Positions 43,823-53,373 of a stretch of DNA of 64,000 nucleotides are shown in pieces. The stretch spans positions 18,926 through 82,925 of the forward strand of contig CANFMT010000011.1 of NCBI GenBank assembly GCA_947448415.1, written 5' to 3'. The notes beneath the pieces were generated by a model. That model ran no database searches and was not told the origin of the DNA. It was given only the letters and a program-made list of their open reading frames with translations. Numbering within the stretch: position 1 is the first letter of the stretch; each line of letters starts with the position of its first letter. The translations under genes were made by a program, and so were the position numbers. This stretch comes from Burkholderiaceae bacterium (GTDB lineage Bacteria; Pseudomonadota; Gammaproteobacteria; Burkholderiales; Burkholderiaceae).

Positions 43823-45259
43823 ATGAGCCAAGCTTTTGATGTAGTTGTAATTGGTGGTGGCCCTGGTGGCTACATCGCCGCAATTCGTGCAGCGCAACTT
43901 GGGTTTAAAGTAGCCTGCGCTGAATCTAGCTCCTATGATGACCCTAAGGGTGAGCCACGTTTAGGCGGCACTTGTTTAAATGTTGGCTGTATTCCTTCTA
44001 AAGCTTTGTTGGCTTCTTCCGAAGAGTTTGAGAAGATTAACCACCACGCTGCCGATCATGGCATTAAAGTAGGCTCTGTAAGCATCGACTCTAAAAAGAT
44101 GATTGCCCGCAAAGATGACATCGTTACTAAAATGACTGGCGGCATTCAGTACTTGTTCCGTAAAAATAAAATCACTTTGCTAAAAGGCCATGCTTCGTTC
44201 GAAGGTAAGGGCGCTGATGGCTATCAAGTGAAAATTGACGGTAAAGACAAAGAAACTGTTACAGCAAAGAATGTTATTATTGCGACAGGCTCTAAAGCGC
44301 GCCACCTCCCGGGTATTGCTGTAGATAATGTATTGATCTGCGATAACGAAGGCGCACTCAAGTTTGACTCTGCTCCTAAGAAATTAGGCGTAATTGGTGC
44401 TGGTGTTATTGGCTTAGAGCTTGGCTCTGTATGGCGTCGTCTTGGTGCTGAAGTAACCGTTCTCGAAGCGATGCCTTCATTCTTGGGCGCTTGCGATATT
44501 AGCATTGCTAAAGAAGCGCAAAAGTTATTTGCTAAGCAAGGCTTAAGCATCAATACTGGCGTGAAGATTGGCGATGTTAAGGTCGATAAAAAAGGTGTAG
44601 TGGTTAATTACACTGACAGCGCTGGTAAGTCTGCTAAGCTGGAATGCGATCGCTTAATTGTTTCTGTTGGTCGCGTACCAAATACGGATAAATTAGGTTT
44701 AGATAAGATTGGCCTCAAAGTGGATGAGCGCGGCTTTATTCCAATTGATGATCATACTTGTGCAACTGCTGCGCCTGGTGTATATGCTGTTGGTGACGTT
44801 GTGCGCGGTCCAATGTTGGCGCATAAAGCAGAAGATGAAGGTGTATTGGTTGCTGAAGTAATCGCTGGCCAAAAACCACATATTGATTACAACTGTATTC
44901 CTTGGGTTATCTATACAGACCCTGAGATTGCATGGGTTGGTAAAACTGAGCAGGCTCTCAAAGAAGCCGGTATTGCTTATAAAGCAGGTCAATTCCCATT
45001 TGCCGCTAACGGCCGTGCCTTAGGCATGGGTCGTGCTGATGGTTTCATCAAAGTATTGGCTGATGCTAAGACCGATGAGATTCTTGGCGTACACATCATC
45101 GGCGCTAATGCTTCTGACTTAATTGCTGAAGCAGCAGTTGCAATGGAATTCAAAGCAGCAGCAGAAGATATTGCTCGTATCTGTCATGCACATCCCAGTT
45201 TGTCTGAAGTGATGCGTGAAGCAGCATTGGCGACAGATTCACGTGCATTAAATATGTAA
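43823..45259 (+). CDS. lpd: Dihydrolipoamide dehydrogenase (E3)
   Basis: 478 residues. FAD site VVVIGGGPGGYIAAIRAAQL, redox disulfide GGTCLNVGCIPSKALL near residues 48-63, NAD site LGVIGAGVIGLELGSVWRRLG and C-terminal base HAHPSLSEV. It reoxidises the lipoyl arm of SucB and makes NADH. Only 12 bases separate it from sucB, with a GAAGGA ribosome site. Confidence 0.97.
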   Translation: MSQAFDVVVIGGGPGGYIAAIRAAQLGFKVACAESSSYDDPKGEPRLGGTCLNVGCIPSKALLASSEEFEKINHHAADHGIKVGSVSIDSKKMIARKDDIVTKMTGGIQYLFRKNKITLLKGHASFEGKGADGYQVKIDGKDKETVTAKNVIIATGSKARHLPGIAVDNVLICDNEGALKFDSAPKKLGVIGAGVIGLELGSVWRRLGAEVTVLEAMPSFLGACDISIAKEAQKLFAKQGLSINTGVKIGDVKVDKKGVVVNYTDSAGKSAKLECDRLIVSVGRVPNTDKLGLDKIGLKVDERGFIPIDDHTCATAAPGVYAVGDVVRGPMLAHKAEDEGVLVAEVIAGQKPHIDYNCIPWVIYTDPEIAWVGKTEQALKEAGIAYKAGQFPFAANGRALGMGRADGFIKVLADAKTDEILGVHIIGANASDLIAEAAVAMEFKAAAEDIARICHAHPSLSEVMREAALATDSRALNM

Positions 45260-46363
45260 TTGAAAACCATTGAGTTTTACCAGCAAGAGTTAAAGACGCG
45301 CGGGTATCAAAGCGATCCCGCGCAGCTTCGTGCTGTTGAGCGTTTACAGCAGTGTGAAGATGAATGGATTGCTTATAAAGACATTCGCAGCAATACCTTA
45401 AAGAAAAAGATTTTTAAACCAGCCCTTCCTCGTGGCTTATACCTATGGGGAGGAGTAGGGCGCGGTAAATCCTTTTTAATGGACTGCTTTTATGCAGCCT
45501 CTCCATTAGAGAAAAAAATCCGTATCCATTTTCATGAGTTCATGCGAGAAGTGCATCGTGAGTTGCATGAGCTTTCTGGTCTTGCAGACCCACTTGATGA
45601 GCTTGCAAAGCGCATTTCAGCACGCTATCGCCTCATTTGTTTCGATGAGTTTCATATCAATGATATTGCCGATGCAATGATTCTGTATCGCCTACTTAGC
45701 GCACTTTTTGCCGACCGTGTGCAGTTTGTCATGACGTCTAACTATCGCCCTGATCAACTCTATCCGAATGGATTGCATCGTGACCGTTTATTGCCAGCGA
45801 TTAAATTGCTTGAAGAAAAGCTTGATGTTTTGAATGTGGATGCAGGTAACGATTACCGCCGCGTGCAGATGGAGCAAGTGGAAGCCTATCTCACTCCAGT
45901 GAATGCGGAAACTCAGGCAACGCTTGGTCAAATGTTTCAAACTTTGATTGGTAATCAAAAAGAAGCTCGTAACCCGGTTTTAAAGATTGAGTCCCGTGAA
46001 TTGCGTCCGCTGCATATGGCTGATGGGGTCGTATGGTTTGACTTTAAAACCCTCTGCTGCGGGCCACGCTCTCAAAATGACTATCTAGAAATTGCCAATC
46101 AGTTTCATACTGTGATTCTTTCAGGGGTGCCCTATATGCCCCCCAGAATGACGAATGAGGCCCGTCGCTTTATTTGGTTAATTGACGTTTTGTATGACCA
46201 TAAGATCAAACTCATTATTTCTGCAGAGGTTCCGGCCCCAGATCTCTATACAGAAGGTCAAATTACCGCAGAATTCTCCCGAACCGTGTCTCGCTTGATT
46301 GAGATGCAGTCCCGTGACTACCTAGATGCGCCACGTCGGGTAATTGACACCAGCTTGACCTAA
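45260..46363 (+). CDS. zapE: Cell-division ATPase ZapE (AFG1-like)
   Basis: 367 residues. Walker A GGVGRGKSFLMD near residue 71, Walker B RLICFDEFHINDIADAM, and VQFVMTSNYRPDQLYPNGLHRDRLLPAI. It is an FtsZ-associated ATPase in enteric bacteria. The start is TTG 45260, directly after the lpd stop codon; the family N-terminus KTIEFYQQELKTRGYQ agrees and no ATG fits better. Coupling to lpd is likely because no ribosome site is evident. Confidence 0.92.
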   Translation: MKTIEFYQQELKTRGYQSDPAQLRAVERLQQCEDEWIAYKDIRSNTLKKKIFKPALPRGLYLWGGVGRGKSFLMDCFYAASPLEKKIRIHFHEFMREVHRELHELSGLADPLDELAKRISARYRLICFDEFHINDIADAMILYRLLSALFADRVQFVMTSNYRPDQLYPNGLHRDRLLPAIKLLEEKLDVLNVDAGNDYRRVQMEQVEAYLTPVNAETQATLGQMFQTLIGNQKEARNPVLKIESRELRPLHMADGVVWFDFKTLCCGPRSQNDYLEIANQFHTVILSGVPYMPPRMTNEARRFIWLIDVLYDHKIKLIISAEVPAPDLYTEGQITAEFSRTVSRLIEMQSRDYLDAPRRVIDTSLT

Positions 46364-46372
46364 AATAGGGTC

Positions 46373-47221
46373 ATGAGCAGCTTTTCACCCCTAAATGCCG
46401 ACTTGCATTGCCATTCAGTGATTTCTGATGGCACGTTGACGCCTGAAGATCTCGCACAGAGAGCCAAGGCCAATGGAGTTCACCTATGGGCTCTAACAGA
46501 TCATGATGAGTTAGGCGGTCAGCAACGTGCACGAGAAGCAGCTAGCGCATTAAAGATTGATTATCTTGCTGGTGTGGAGATTTCGGTAACGTGGATGGGT
46601 CAAACGATTCATATCGTAGGGCTAGGCATTGATGCAGATCATCTCGGTATTATTGAGGGTCTGCGCCGTACACGTGAGGGTCGCGGTAATCGCGCTAAGC
46701 AGATGGCCGAACAATTACTTAAAGTTGGAATACCTGGCGCATATGAAGGCGCGTTGCATTTTGCAGGCAATCATGAGTTGATTTCTAGAACACACTTTGC
46801 ACGCTACTTAGTTGAGCAGGGTGTTTGCAAAGATACTGAGCATGTTTTTAAAAATTACCTGATTGAAGATAAGCCTGGGTACGTTCCACACCTTTGGGCA
46901 AGCTTAGATGATGCGGTCGCTTGGATTAAAGCGGCTGGTGGAGTAGCTGTGATTGCCCATCCAGGACGCTATAAGCTCAATGCAATGCAGATGGATGAGC
47001 TCTATAAGCACTTTAAAGATCTTGGCGGCCTGGGCATCGAAGTCATTACAGGAAGCCATAGCCCGAATCAGTATCAAACTTATGGCAAGATTGCGCAGCA
47101 ATATGGATTTTTAGCTTCTCGTGGGTCAGATTTTCATGATCCTAATGAAAGCCATATTGATCTTGGTAAGTTACCCCATTTGCCCGACCACCTTACACCG
47201 GTATGGTCAGCATTTCATTAA
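46373..47221 (+). CDS. rnm: PHP-domain 5'-3' exonuclease/phosphatase (RNase AM, TrpH/YciV family)
   Basis: 282 residues. The PHP metal sites are DLHCHSVISDGTLTPEDL near residue 10, LTDHDELGG near residue 41, HPGRYK near 196 and GSDFHDP near 259. E. coli YciV acts on 5' ends of rRNA precursors and on 3',5'-nucleoside bisphosphates. The gene lies just upstream of trpS, which together with family similarity supports the assignment. Confidence 0.87.
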   Translation: MSSFSPLNADLHCHSVISDGTLTPEDLAQRAKANGVHLWALTDHDELGGQQRAREAASALKIDYLAGVEISVTWMGQTIHIVGLGIDADHLGIIEGLRRTREGRGNRAKQMAEQLLKVGIPGAYEGALHFAGNHELISRTHFARYLVEQGVCKDTEHVFKNYLIEDKPGYVPHLWASLDDAVAWIKAAGGVAVIAHPGRYKLNAMQMDELYKHFKDLGGLGIEVITGSHSPNQYQTYGKIAQQYGFLASRGSDFHDPNESHIDLGKLPHLPDHLTPVWSAFH

Positions 47222-47249
47222 TCATTTATAACAACGACAAAGACTAAAG

Positions 47250-48452
47250 ATGTTTGCTGAACGTGTTCTCTCTGGCATGCGACCTACGGGCAATTTGCAC
47301 CTTGGCCATTACCACGGGGTATTAAAAAATTGGGTTCGTTTGCAATCTGAATATCCCTGTTTCTTTTTTGTCGCTGATTGGCATGCTTTAACCACTCACT
47401 ACGAATCTCCTGATGTCATTGAGCAATCCGTATGGGATATGGTGGTTGACTGGTTGGCTACTGGAGTTGATCCAAACCAAGCTACGTTGTTTATTCAAAG
47501 CAAGGTCCCTGAGCACGCTGAACTCTTTTTGCTGCTATCCATGGGGACACCATTGGGCTGGCTCGAGCGTGTTCCAACTTATAAAGATCAAATTGAAAAG
47601 CTCAAAGAAAAGGATCTGCAAACCTATGGCTTCTTAGGTTATCCATTGCTACAGGCTGCTGATATTTTGATTTACCGTGCGCAATTTGTACCGGTTGGCG
47701 AGGATCAGGTGCCGCACGTAGAGATGACTCGCGAAGTAGCTCGTCGTTTTAATTATTTATACGGACGTGAGCCTGGCTTTGAAGAGAAAGCCTTAGAGGC
47801 AGTTAAAAAATTAGGTAGTAAGCGTGCCAAGATGTATGCCGAGTTGCGAGTTGCCTTTCAAGAGCGCGGTGATGATGAGGCTCTAGAGCAGGCAAAAGCC
47901 ATTTTGCAAGAGGCGCAAAGTTTATCTATGGCTGATCGTGAGAGACTATTTGGATTCCTGGAAGGGGCTCGTAAAATTATTCTTCCAGAGCCACAAGCAT
48001 TATTGACAGAGGCATCCCGTATGCCTGGCATTGATGGTCAGAAGATGTCCAAATCGTATGGCAACACCATTAGTATTCGCGAGAATCCTGAAGATGTGAT
48101 CAAGAAGATTCGTACGATGCCAACTGATCCAGCGCGTGTACGCAGAACGGATGCTGGCGATCCAGCCCGTTGCCCAGTGTGGCAACTTCACACTGTGTAC
48201 TCAAATGAAGAGACTAAGCAGTGGGTTGATAAGGGTTGTAAATCAGCTGGTATCGGTTGCCTCGAGTGTAAGCAGCCTGTTATTGATGCCATTCTGGCAG
48301 AACAGCAGCCAATGTTTGAGCGCGCTCAAAAATATTTGGATGACCCTAGTCTGTTGCGATCCATCATTGCTGATGGTTGCGACAAAGCGCGTAAGGTGGC
48401 CCAAGAGACGATGCGTGAGGTCCGTGAGTCCATGGGTCTTGCTTACGACTAA
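47250..48452 (+). CDS. trpS: Tryptophanyl-tRNA synthetase
   Basis: 400 residues, longer than the 330 or so of enteric enzymes; the extra length lies in an insert around residues 170-250, before KMSKS. Class I signatures are PTGNLHLGHYHG (HIGH-like) and KMSKSYGN. A late segment GCKSAGIGCLECKQP carries three cysteines that might bind metal. It charges tRNA-Trp. Confidence 0.95.
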   Translation: MFAERVLSGMRPTGNLHLGHYHGVLKNWVRLQSEYPCFFFVADWHALTTHYESPDVIEQSVWDMVVDWLATGVDPNQATLFIQSKVPEHAELFLLLSMGTPLGWLERVPTYKDQIEKLKEKDLQTYGFLGYPLLQAADILIYRAQFVPVGEDQVPHVEMTREVARRFNYLYGREPGFEEKALEAVKKLGSKRAKMYAELRVAFQERGDDEALEQAKAILQEAQSLSMADRERLFGFLEGARKIILPEPQALLTEASRMPGIDGQKMSKSYGNTISIRENPEDVIKKIRTMPTDPARVRRTDAGDPARCPVWQLHTVYSNEETKQWVDKGCKSAGIGCLECKQPVIDAILAEQQPMFERAQKYLDDPSLLRSIIADGCDKARKVAQETMREVRESMGLAYD

Positions 48453-48464
48453 GGAAAAATCAGA

Positions 48465-49028
48465 TTGTCAGTGAATCATGATGCTATCTTGAGCCCCTCA
48501 TCATGGGTTAAAAGGTTTGCTCCTTTGGTTCCCGATGGCGGTGTAGTTTTAGACTTGGCATGCGGCTCTGGCCGTCATTCGCTCTTGATGGCCGGATTAG
48601 GACATTCTGTTCTAGCGGTTGATCAAGACGTCTCTCATTTAATGTCCCTAAAAAATCCTTTAATTCACGCTCAGGAGCTAAATCTCGAGCTTGGTTCATG
48701 GCCCTTGCGGGAAACCAAAGTCGCGGGAATTGTGGTTACCAACTACTTATACCGCCCTCATTTGGATGAGTTACCCCAAATGTTGGAAGAAGAGGGGGTT
48801 TTGATCTATGAAACCTTTGCCCTGGGAAATGGTGATTTTGGCAAACCTTCAAACCCCAATTTCCTTTTAAATTCAGGGGAATTACTCGCTTTTGCAGAAC
48901 GCCACGACCTTAAAGTTGTCGCATATGAAGATATTTACGTAGATCAGCCCAAACCGGCTATGGTTCAGCGCCTATGTGCCGTAAAAGGCAGGCTAAAAAG
49001 GCACATTCCGTTACAATTTCAAGCTTAA
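48465..49028 (+). CDS. SAM-dependent methyltransferase (class I)
   Basis: 187 residues. The SAM site VLDLACGSGRHSLLMAGLGHSVLAVDQD lies near residues 27-54, and the catalytic region IVVTNYLYRPHLDELP follows. The protein is close to the TehB/UbiE-like group, with unknown substrate. The start TTG 48465 is nine bases after AAGGA; a GTG two codons later is an alternative. It is 12 bases from the trpS stop, so co-transcribed. Confidence 0.8.
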   Translation: MSVNHDAILSPSSWVKRFAPLVPDGGVVLDLACGSGRHSLLMAGLGHSVLAVDQDVSHLMSLKNPLIHAQELNLELGSWPLRETKVAGIVVTNYLYRPHLDELPQMLEEEGVLIYETFALGNGDFGKPSNPNFLLNSGELLAFAERHDLKVVAYEDIYVDQPKPAMVQRLCAVKGRLKRHIPLQFQA

Positions 49029-49055
49029 TACGGCTAAAAAATCGGTATAAATTCG

Positions 49056-49979
49056 GTGACAAATACAGCTCAATCTAAAGGTAGTAAAAAGCCCATTGCT
49101 GGCAGCATGCCCGCGATCGTAACTCCCATGCTTGATGATGGAAGTTTGGACTATGCGAGTTTGCGCTCTTTACTAGATTGGCATGTGGCTGAAGGTAGTG
49201 ATGGAATCGTGATTGTTGGTACCAGCGGAGAATCACCAACAGTTTCCGTTGAAGAGCATTGTGAGTTGATCCGTGTCACGGTTGAGCAGATTGCTGGACG
49301 CATTCCTGTCATTGCTGGTACTGGTGGCAACTCTACTCAAGAAGCCATCGAATTAACGCAATATGCAAAAAGTGTTGGGGCTGATGCAAGCCTGCAAGTT
49401 GTTCCTTATTACAACAAGCCAACACAAGAAGGTATGTATGCCCACTTTAAAAAGATCGCAGAATCAGTTGATCTGCCTGTAATTTTGTACAACGTTCCTG
49501 GTAGAACAGTTGCTGATATGGCTGGTGATACAGTTGTGCGCTTGGCTGCATTGCCTGGCATTATTGGTATCAAAGATGCTACCGGTAGCTTGGAGCGCGG
49601 TACCCTGTTGATTAATGAGCTCAAGCGAGCTGGTCATAGTGATTTTTCGGTATTTTCTGGCGATGATTTGACGGCTGCTATGCTGATGTTGATGGGTGGC
49701 AAAGGCAATATATCGGTCACAGCCAATGTTGCGCCAAAACTCATGCACGAGTTATGTGTGGCGGCTATGTCTGACGATGTTAAGAGAACCCGCGAAATTC
49801 AATATCAGTTGATCGCAGTCCACAAGGCTATGTTTACCGAAGCAAACCCCATCCCAGTCAAATGGGCTCTTCATGAAATGGGTAAGATTACAGCCGGCAT
49901 TCGGTTGCCGCTAACCCCCTTAAGTAGTTCGTTACGCGAGCCCTTAAAGGTAGCTTTAAAACAGGCCAACTTATTATGA
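49056..49979 (+). CDS. dapA: 4-Hydroxy-tetrahydrodipicolinate synthase
   Basis: 307 residues starting with GTG. The barrel motifs are [31 protein letters not shown] with the catalytic Tyr and [14 protein letters not shown] with the Schiff-base lysine. It condenses pyruvate with aspartate semialdehyde for lysine and peptidoglycan synthesis. The stop overlaps the bamC ATG, an arrangement common in proteobacteria. Confidence 0.95.
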   Translation: MTNTAQSKGSKKPIAGSMPAIVTPMLDDGSLDYASLRSLLDWHVAEGSDGIVIVGTSGESPTVSVEEHCELIRVTVEQIAGRIPVIAGTGGNSTQEAIELTQYAKSVGADASLQVVPYYNKPTQEGMYAHFKKIAESVDLPVILYNVPGRTVADMAGDTVVRLAALPGIIGIKDATGSLERGTLLINELKRAGHSDFSVFSGDDLTAAMLMLMGGKGNISVTANVAPKLMHELCVAAMSDDVKRTREIQYQLIAVHKAMFTEANPIPVKWALHEMGKITAGIRLPLTPLSSSLREPLKVALKQANLL

Positions 49980-51127
49980 TGAATTTGTTCCAAATATTGC
50001 GTCGCTATGTAGTGCTGTTTGCTTGCTTTGCAACTGCAACTGCATTATTGACTGCATGTAAATCGGTTACTACCAACGATACTGTTGACTATAAAAGTGC
50101 TGGCGCGGTCCGTGGACCTAACTTATCTTATCCGCCTGATTTGATTACTGCTCAAGCAGATCGTCGATACATTGTTCAGGATGGTACGGCCACCATGTCT
50201 GAGTACAACGCTGCGGTTAAGAAATCCATTCAAATGCGTAGCAATGTATTGACTGGTATTCCGGGTATGCGGATTGCGCGTGATGGCGAGCGTCGTTGGT
50301 TGGTGGTTGAAAAACCAGCAGCAGAACTATATCCTCAAGTAAAAGATTTTTGGCAAGAAAACGGTTTCTTATTGGTGGTGGATTCTCCATCCACAGGGAT
50401 TATGGAAACTGATTGGGCTGAGAACCGAGCTAAGATCCAGCAAGATTGGTTGAGGTCAACTCTCAATAGCGTATTGGACTCTATTTCTGATACAGGTGAG
50501 CGTGATAAATATAAAACGCGCTTAGAGGTGAGTAAGCCCGGAGAGACCGAGATTTACATTACCCAAAAAGGCGCTATTGAGAAGTGCGTCAATGATGCAA
50601 CCACTACGGCATGTGACTACACCATTTGGACTACACGTCCGAATGATCCAGAATTAGAGGCGGTCTTCTTGGCGCGCCTTATGGAACGCTTGGGTATGAC
50701 TCAAGAACAGGCTAAGGCAATGGTGGCTACTCCGCTGGGTCCAAAAACACCTAAAGCTAAGCTTGTTGAGGATGGCCCTAACCAGGCCCACGTTGAGCTT
50801 AGCGCTGGATTTGATCGTTCATGGCGTGATATAGGTTTAGCGTTAGATCGTTCTAACTTTACTGTTGAAGACCGCAACCGCGCTAACGGTATTTACTACG
50901 TACGCTATGTAAATCCTAAGGACGTAGGAGACTCTAAAGGCTTCTTCTCCAATTTGTTTAGTAGTAAAGATAACTCTATTCTTCAGGCTAAGAAATACCA
51001 GGTTGTCCTAAAGAGTACTGGTGAGAATTCTGTAAGTGTTTATGTGCAAAATGCGGATGGTAAACCTGAAAATACGCCTGCAGGTACTCAGTTGCTGACT
51101 ATCTTGAATGACCAGCTCGCTAGATAA
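49976..51127 (+). CDS. bamC: Outer-membrane assembly lipoprotein BamC
   Basis: 383 residues. A lipoprotein signal ends at the lipobox LLTAC with Cys28. Conserved N-terminal segment SYPPDL and two helix-grip domains follow (AVKKSIQMR...[22 protein letters not shown] and [21 protein letters not shown]). It belongs to the Bam complex that inserts beta-barrel proteins. It overlaps dapA and is followed by a terminator. Confidence 0.9.
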   Translation: MMNLFQILRRYVVLFACFATATALLTACKSVTTNDTVDYKSAGAVRGPNLSYPPDLITAQADRRYIVQDGTATMSEYNAAVKKSIQMRSNVLTGIPGMRIARDGERRWLVVEKPAAELYPQVKDFWQENGFLLVVDSPSTGIMETDWAENRAKIQQDWLRSTLNSVLDSISDTGERDKYKTRLEVSKPGETEIYITQKGAIEKCVNDATTTACDYTIWTTRPNDPELEAVFLARLMERLGMTQEQAKAMVATPLGPKTPKAKLVEDGPNQAHVELSAGFDRSWRDIGLALDRSNFTVEDRNRANGIYYVRYVNPKDVGDSKGFFSNLFSSKDNSILQAKKYQVVLKSTGENSVSVYVQNADGKPENTPAGTQLLTILNDQLAR

Positions 51128-51145
51128 GTCAAATATTTAGACAAT

Positions 51146-51174
51146 AAAAAAGCCGCTTTGCAGCGGCTTTTTTT
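51146..51174. terminator. Bidirectional terminator between bamC and the small lipoprotein gene
   Basis: AGCCGCT (51151-51157) pairs with AGCGGCT (51162-51168) around TTGC, with five or more A residues before and seven T residues after. It serves both converging transcripts. Confidence 0.92.
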
Positions 51175-51188
51175 CTTCAAAAAGAAGA

Positions 51189-51365
51189 TTACTTCTTAGC
51201 GTCAGCAGCAGGAGCAGCTGGAGCTGGAGCAGCAGCAGGAGCTTCAGCAGCAGGAGCAGCAGGAGCTGCAGCAGCAGGAGCTTCAGCAGGTTTTGCTTCT
51301 TCTTTTTTACCGCAAGCGGCCAAAGCGATAGCTAACATTGCAGCGAATACGAGTGACTTCTTCAT
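51189..51365 (-). CDS. Small Ala/Pro-rich lipoprotein, 58 residues
   Basis: The precursor starts KKSLVFAAMLAIALAAC, a lipoprotein signal peptide with lipobox LAAC and lipidated Cys18. The mature part is about 40 residues: GKKEEAKPAE followed by Ala/Pro runs ending DAKK. AAGGAA lies six bases before the ATG. It is probably an abundant outer-membrane or periplasmic lipoprotein; the Ala/Pro tail resembles a flexible spacer. No family name is certain. Coding repeats of GCTCCTGCTGCT are visible. Confidence 0.82.
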   Translation of the reverse strand: MKKSLVFAAMLAIALAACGKKEEAKPAEAPAAAAPAAPAAEAPAAAPAPAAPAADAKK

Positions 51366-51460
51366 TTGTAATTTCCTTTTTAAAAAATAACAACAATTAC
51401 CGGTAATTGTGTCGAAAATTCCAAGGGATTATCCCTAGGTGATTTCCAGCATTTATTATA
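51366..51460 (-). promoter_or_regulatory. Leader of the small lipoprotein gene with two palindromes
   Basis: On the minus strand TATAAT lies at 51460-51455, so the transcript would begin near 51448. The leader then contains AGGGAT-T-ATCCCT (51424-51436) and the perfect 18-base palindrome ACAATTACCGGTAATTGT (51393-51410). They could be RNA hairpins or a regulator site. No clear -35 box is seen. Confidence 0.5.
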
Positions 51461-51473
51461 GCCACGTCTCAAA

Positions 51474-52706
51474 TCAAGCCCTAAAAATTAGCCAGCCGGC
51501 CCTATAAGCCTCATACAGACTGCCCATGCCTTTAGGGGTAAGTTTTAGGGCACTCAAAACCTTCTTGGCCGCTAGCACTTGCCAGGCTTTGACTATTTCC
51601 GGGGTTTGAGCCTTGCTGACATGTTCTCCGTTACAAAAAACCTGTTTGCCCAGAGATAGAATCCGCGTTTGGGGGCTAGGAATCAAGGATGAGACTTCCA
51701 GCTTCTTTGTAAAAAGCTTGGGATTTAATGGGGTAGATGGACCATCAAAAAAAGCCTGCTGCTTTGGTTCGGAAAGGTAAGCGGTAATACCTGGCAAAAA
51801 CAGATCCACTTTATCTAACTTAAGCCCTTTGAGCTTATCTCCCACTTGTTTAATTAATTCGTCAGGTAATTGCTCTGCGTTTTGTGTGGCACCTTGTTTT
51901 GGATCGGCAAACTTTTCCTCTAGGCCCGGAATATCTTCAAGAGATTCCGCGAGACGCCATAAGCCTTCTTGTAACAACTCTTTAAAACTAGGCGAACGAA
52001 ATCCAACTGACCATGTTTGGCATCCTGCATCTAGGGCTATGCCGTCGTGAGCTACATGAGGCGGCAAATAAAGCATATCGCCAGGCTCAAGCACCCATTC
52101 TTTTTCTGCTTTGAAGTTCTTTAGTATTTTTAGAGGTAGATTTGGATTAAGGCTTAAGTCCGCTTGCTCAGAAATTTTCCACTGCCTTCTGCCCGACATT
52201 TGCATTAGAAAGACATCATAAGAATCAAAATGAGGGCCTACACCACCACCAATGCCGGCAATGCTAATCATCAGGTCATCGAGGCGTGCATCTGGAATAA
52301 AGCGAAACCAAGATAAAACTTTTGCAGCTGCCGGATGATGGGCTTCCATTCCCTGTAGCAATAAAGTCCAGTTAGGCTTTTCTATGCTAGGAATTTCCTT
52401 TTTGGAAAAGGGGCCTGAAGTAAAGCTCCATGGCTTGGATTTCACAAGGCGAGTCTCGACAAGGTCGTCCTGAGCAAATGCAGCAAGTTCTTTAGCTGAT
52501 ATGGGGCTATCCAAGGGCGTTGCTGAAACTTCGCTAAGGGCAAATGCTGGGACTGCTCCTCGTACCAATAGGGGTCTTTTCTGCCAGTAACGTTTCATGA
52601 ACTGGTCGGGTGTAATGCCCCCAAATAATGCCCAAGGCTGATTTAAAGGCAGGTTTGTAGGGGCTTGTGGCGGCTGATAAGGCGTGCTCAAGTAAAATGA
52701 GGTCAT
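51474..52706 (-). CDS. roxA: JmjC-type ribosomal oxygenase, RoxA/YcfD family
   Basis: 410 residues. The cupin core has iron ligands His159 and Asp161 in VGPHFDSYDVFLMQ and His220 in LYLPPHVAHDG. The C-terminal part contains the dimerisation and winged-helix region. RoxA hydroxylates an arginine of ribosomal protein L16 using 2-oxoglutarate, iron and oxygen. Its length and N-terminus (PDQFMKRYWQKRPLLVRG) match. It is upstream of, and same-strand with, the small lipoprotein gene. Confidence 0.88.
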   Translation of the reverse strand: MTSFYLSTPYQPPQAPTNLPLNQPWALFGGITPDQFMKRYWQKRPLLVRGAVPAFALSEVSATPLDSPISAKELAAFAQDDLVETRLVKSKPWSFTSGPFSKKEIPSIEKPNWTLLLQGMEAHHPAAAKVLSWFRFIPDARLDDLMISIAGIGGGVGPHFDSYDVFLMQMSGRRQWKISEQADLSLNPNLPLKILKNFKAEKEWVLEPGDMLYLPPHVAHDGIALDAGCQTWSVGFRSPSFKELLQEGLWRLAESLEDIPGLEEKFADPKQGATQNAEQLPDELIKQVGDKLKGLKLDKVDLFLPGITAYLSEPKQQAFFDGPSTPLNPKLFTKKLEVSSLIPSPQTRILSLGKQVFCNGEHVSKAQTPEIVKAWQVLAAKKVLSALKLTPKGMGSLYEAYRAGWLIFRA

Positions 52707-52760
52707 AAAGTAAAAAGCTTGTTAGAAACCGATTAAAAACGAATGTTAGACAGATTTAGC

Positions 52761-53369
52761 ATGAAGATTGAAAAAAACACCATCGTATCCCTGCGCTATA
52801 AGTTAACCGATGCGCAAAATAATGTCATTGAAGAGCCTGATTCTCCGATGGTATACCTGCATGGTGGCTATGAGGGTACTTTCCCAAAAATTGAATCTTT
52901 GCTAGATGGTCAAGGCATTGGCTATGAGGCAACGATTCAGCTAGAGCCTAATGAGGCCTTTGGCGACTACGATCCTGAGCTCCTCAAAATTGAGCCTCGC
53001 ACACGCTTTCCCGAGCCTCTTGAAGTGGGAATGCAATTTGAGGGGGTGCCAGATGCCCAAGAGGATGCTGATGCGAGCGTCGACGATTCTGATGACGATG
53101 AGCCATTGATTTATACGGTCACTGATGTTGCTGATAATCAAGTAGTTCTGGATGGCAATCATCCATTAGCCGGAATGGCGCTGCGCTTTTGGGTGCAGGT
53201 TGAGGATGTGCGCGCAGCCACGGATGATGAAATTGAAAACCGTCACCCTGAAGGTGGTGAGAGTTTTACTTTCGGAATGCCTAACGATGATGATGGTGAT
53301 GATGAGGGAGATGATTTCCCGGGCGGATCATTGGGTTCAGGTACTTCAAACCCACGCACTTTGCATTAA
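52761..53369 (+). CDS. slyD: SlyD-like FKBP-type peptidyl-prolyl isomerase
   Basis: 202 residues from ATG 52761, where the family N-terminus KIEKNTIVSLRYKLTD begins; an ATG 18 bases earlier adds six unrelated residues. The FKBP core is EPDSPMVYLHGGYEGTFP and ALEP-like IQLEPNEAFGDYDPEL. An Asp/Glu-rich insert DAQEDADASVDDSDDDEP lies in the chaperone region, and the C-terminus is acidic (NDDDGDDEGDD) instead of the His-rich nickel tail of E. coli SlyD. It folds proline-limited proteins; nickel handling is doubtful. Confidence 0.85.
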   Translation: MKIEKNTIVSLRYKLTDAQNNVIEEPDSPMVYLHGGYEGTFPKIESLLDGQGIGYEATIQLEPNEAFGDYDPELLKIEPRTRFPEPLEVGMQFEGVPDAQEDADASVDDSDDDEPLIYTVTDVADNQVVLDGNHPLAGMALRFWVQVEDVRAATDDEIENRHPEGGESFTFGMPNDDDGDDEGDDFPGGSLGSGTSNPRTLH

Positions 53370-53373
53370 ATCT

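Noticed and set aside
51190..51320. Short repeat array resembling a CRISPR or minisatellite
   Set aside because: Units are irregular and in frame, encoding the Ala/Pro tail of a lipoprotein with a proper signal peptide and ribosome site.
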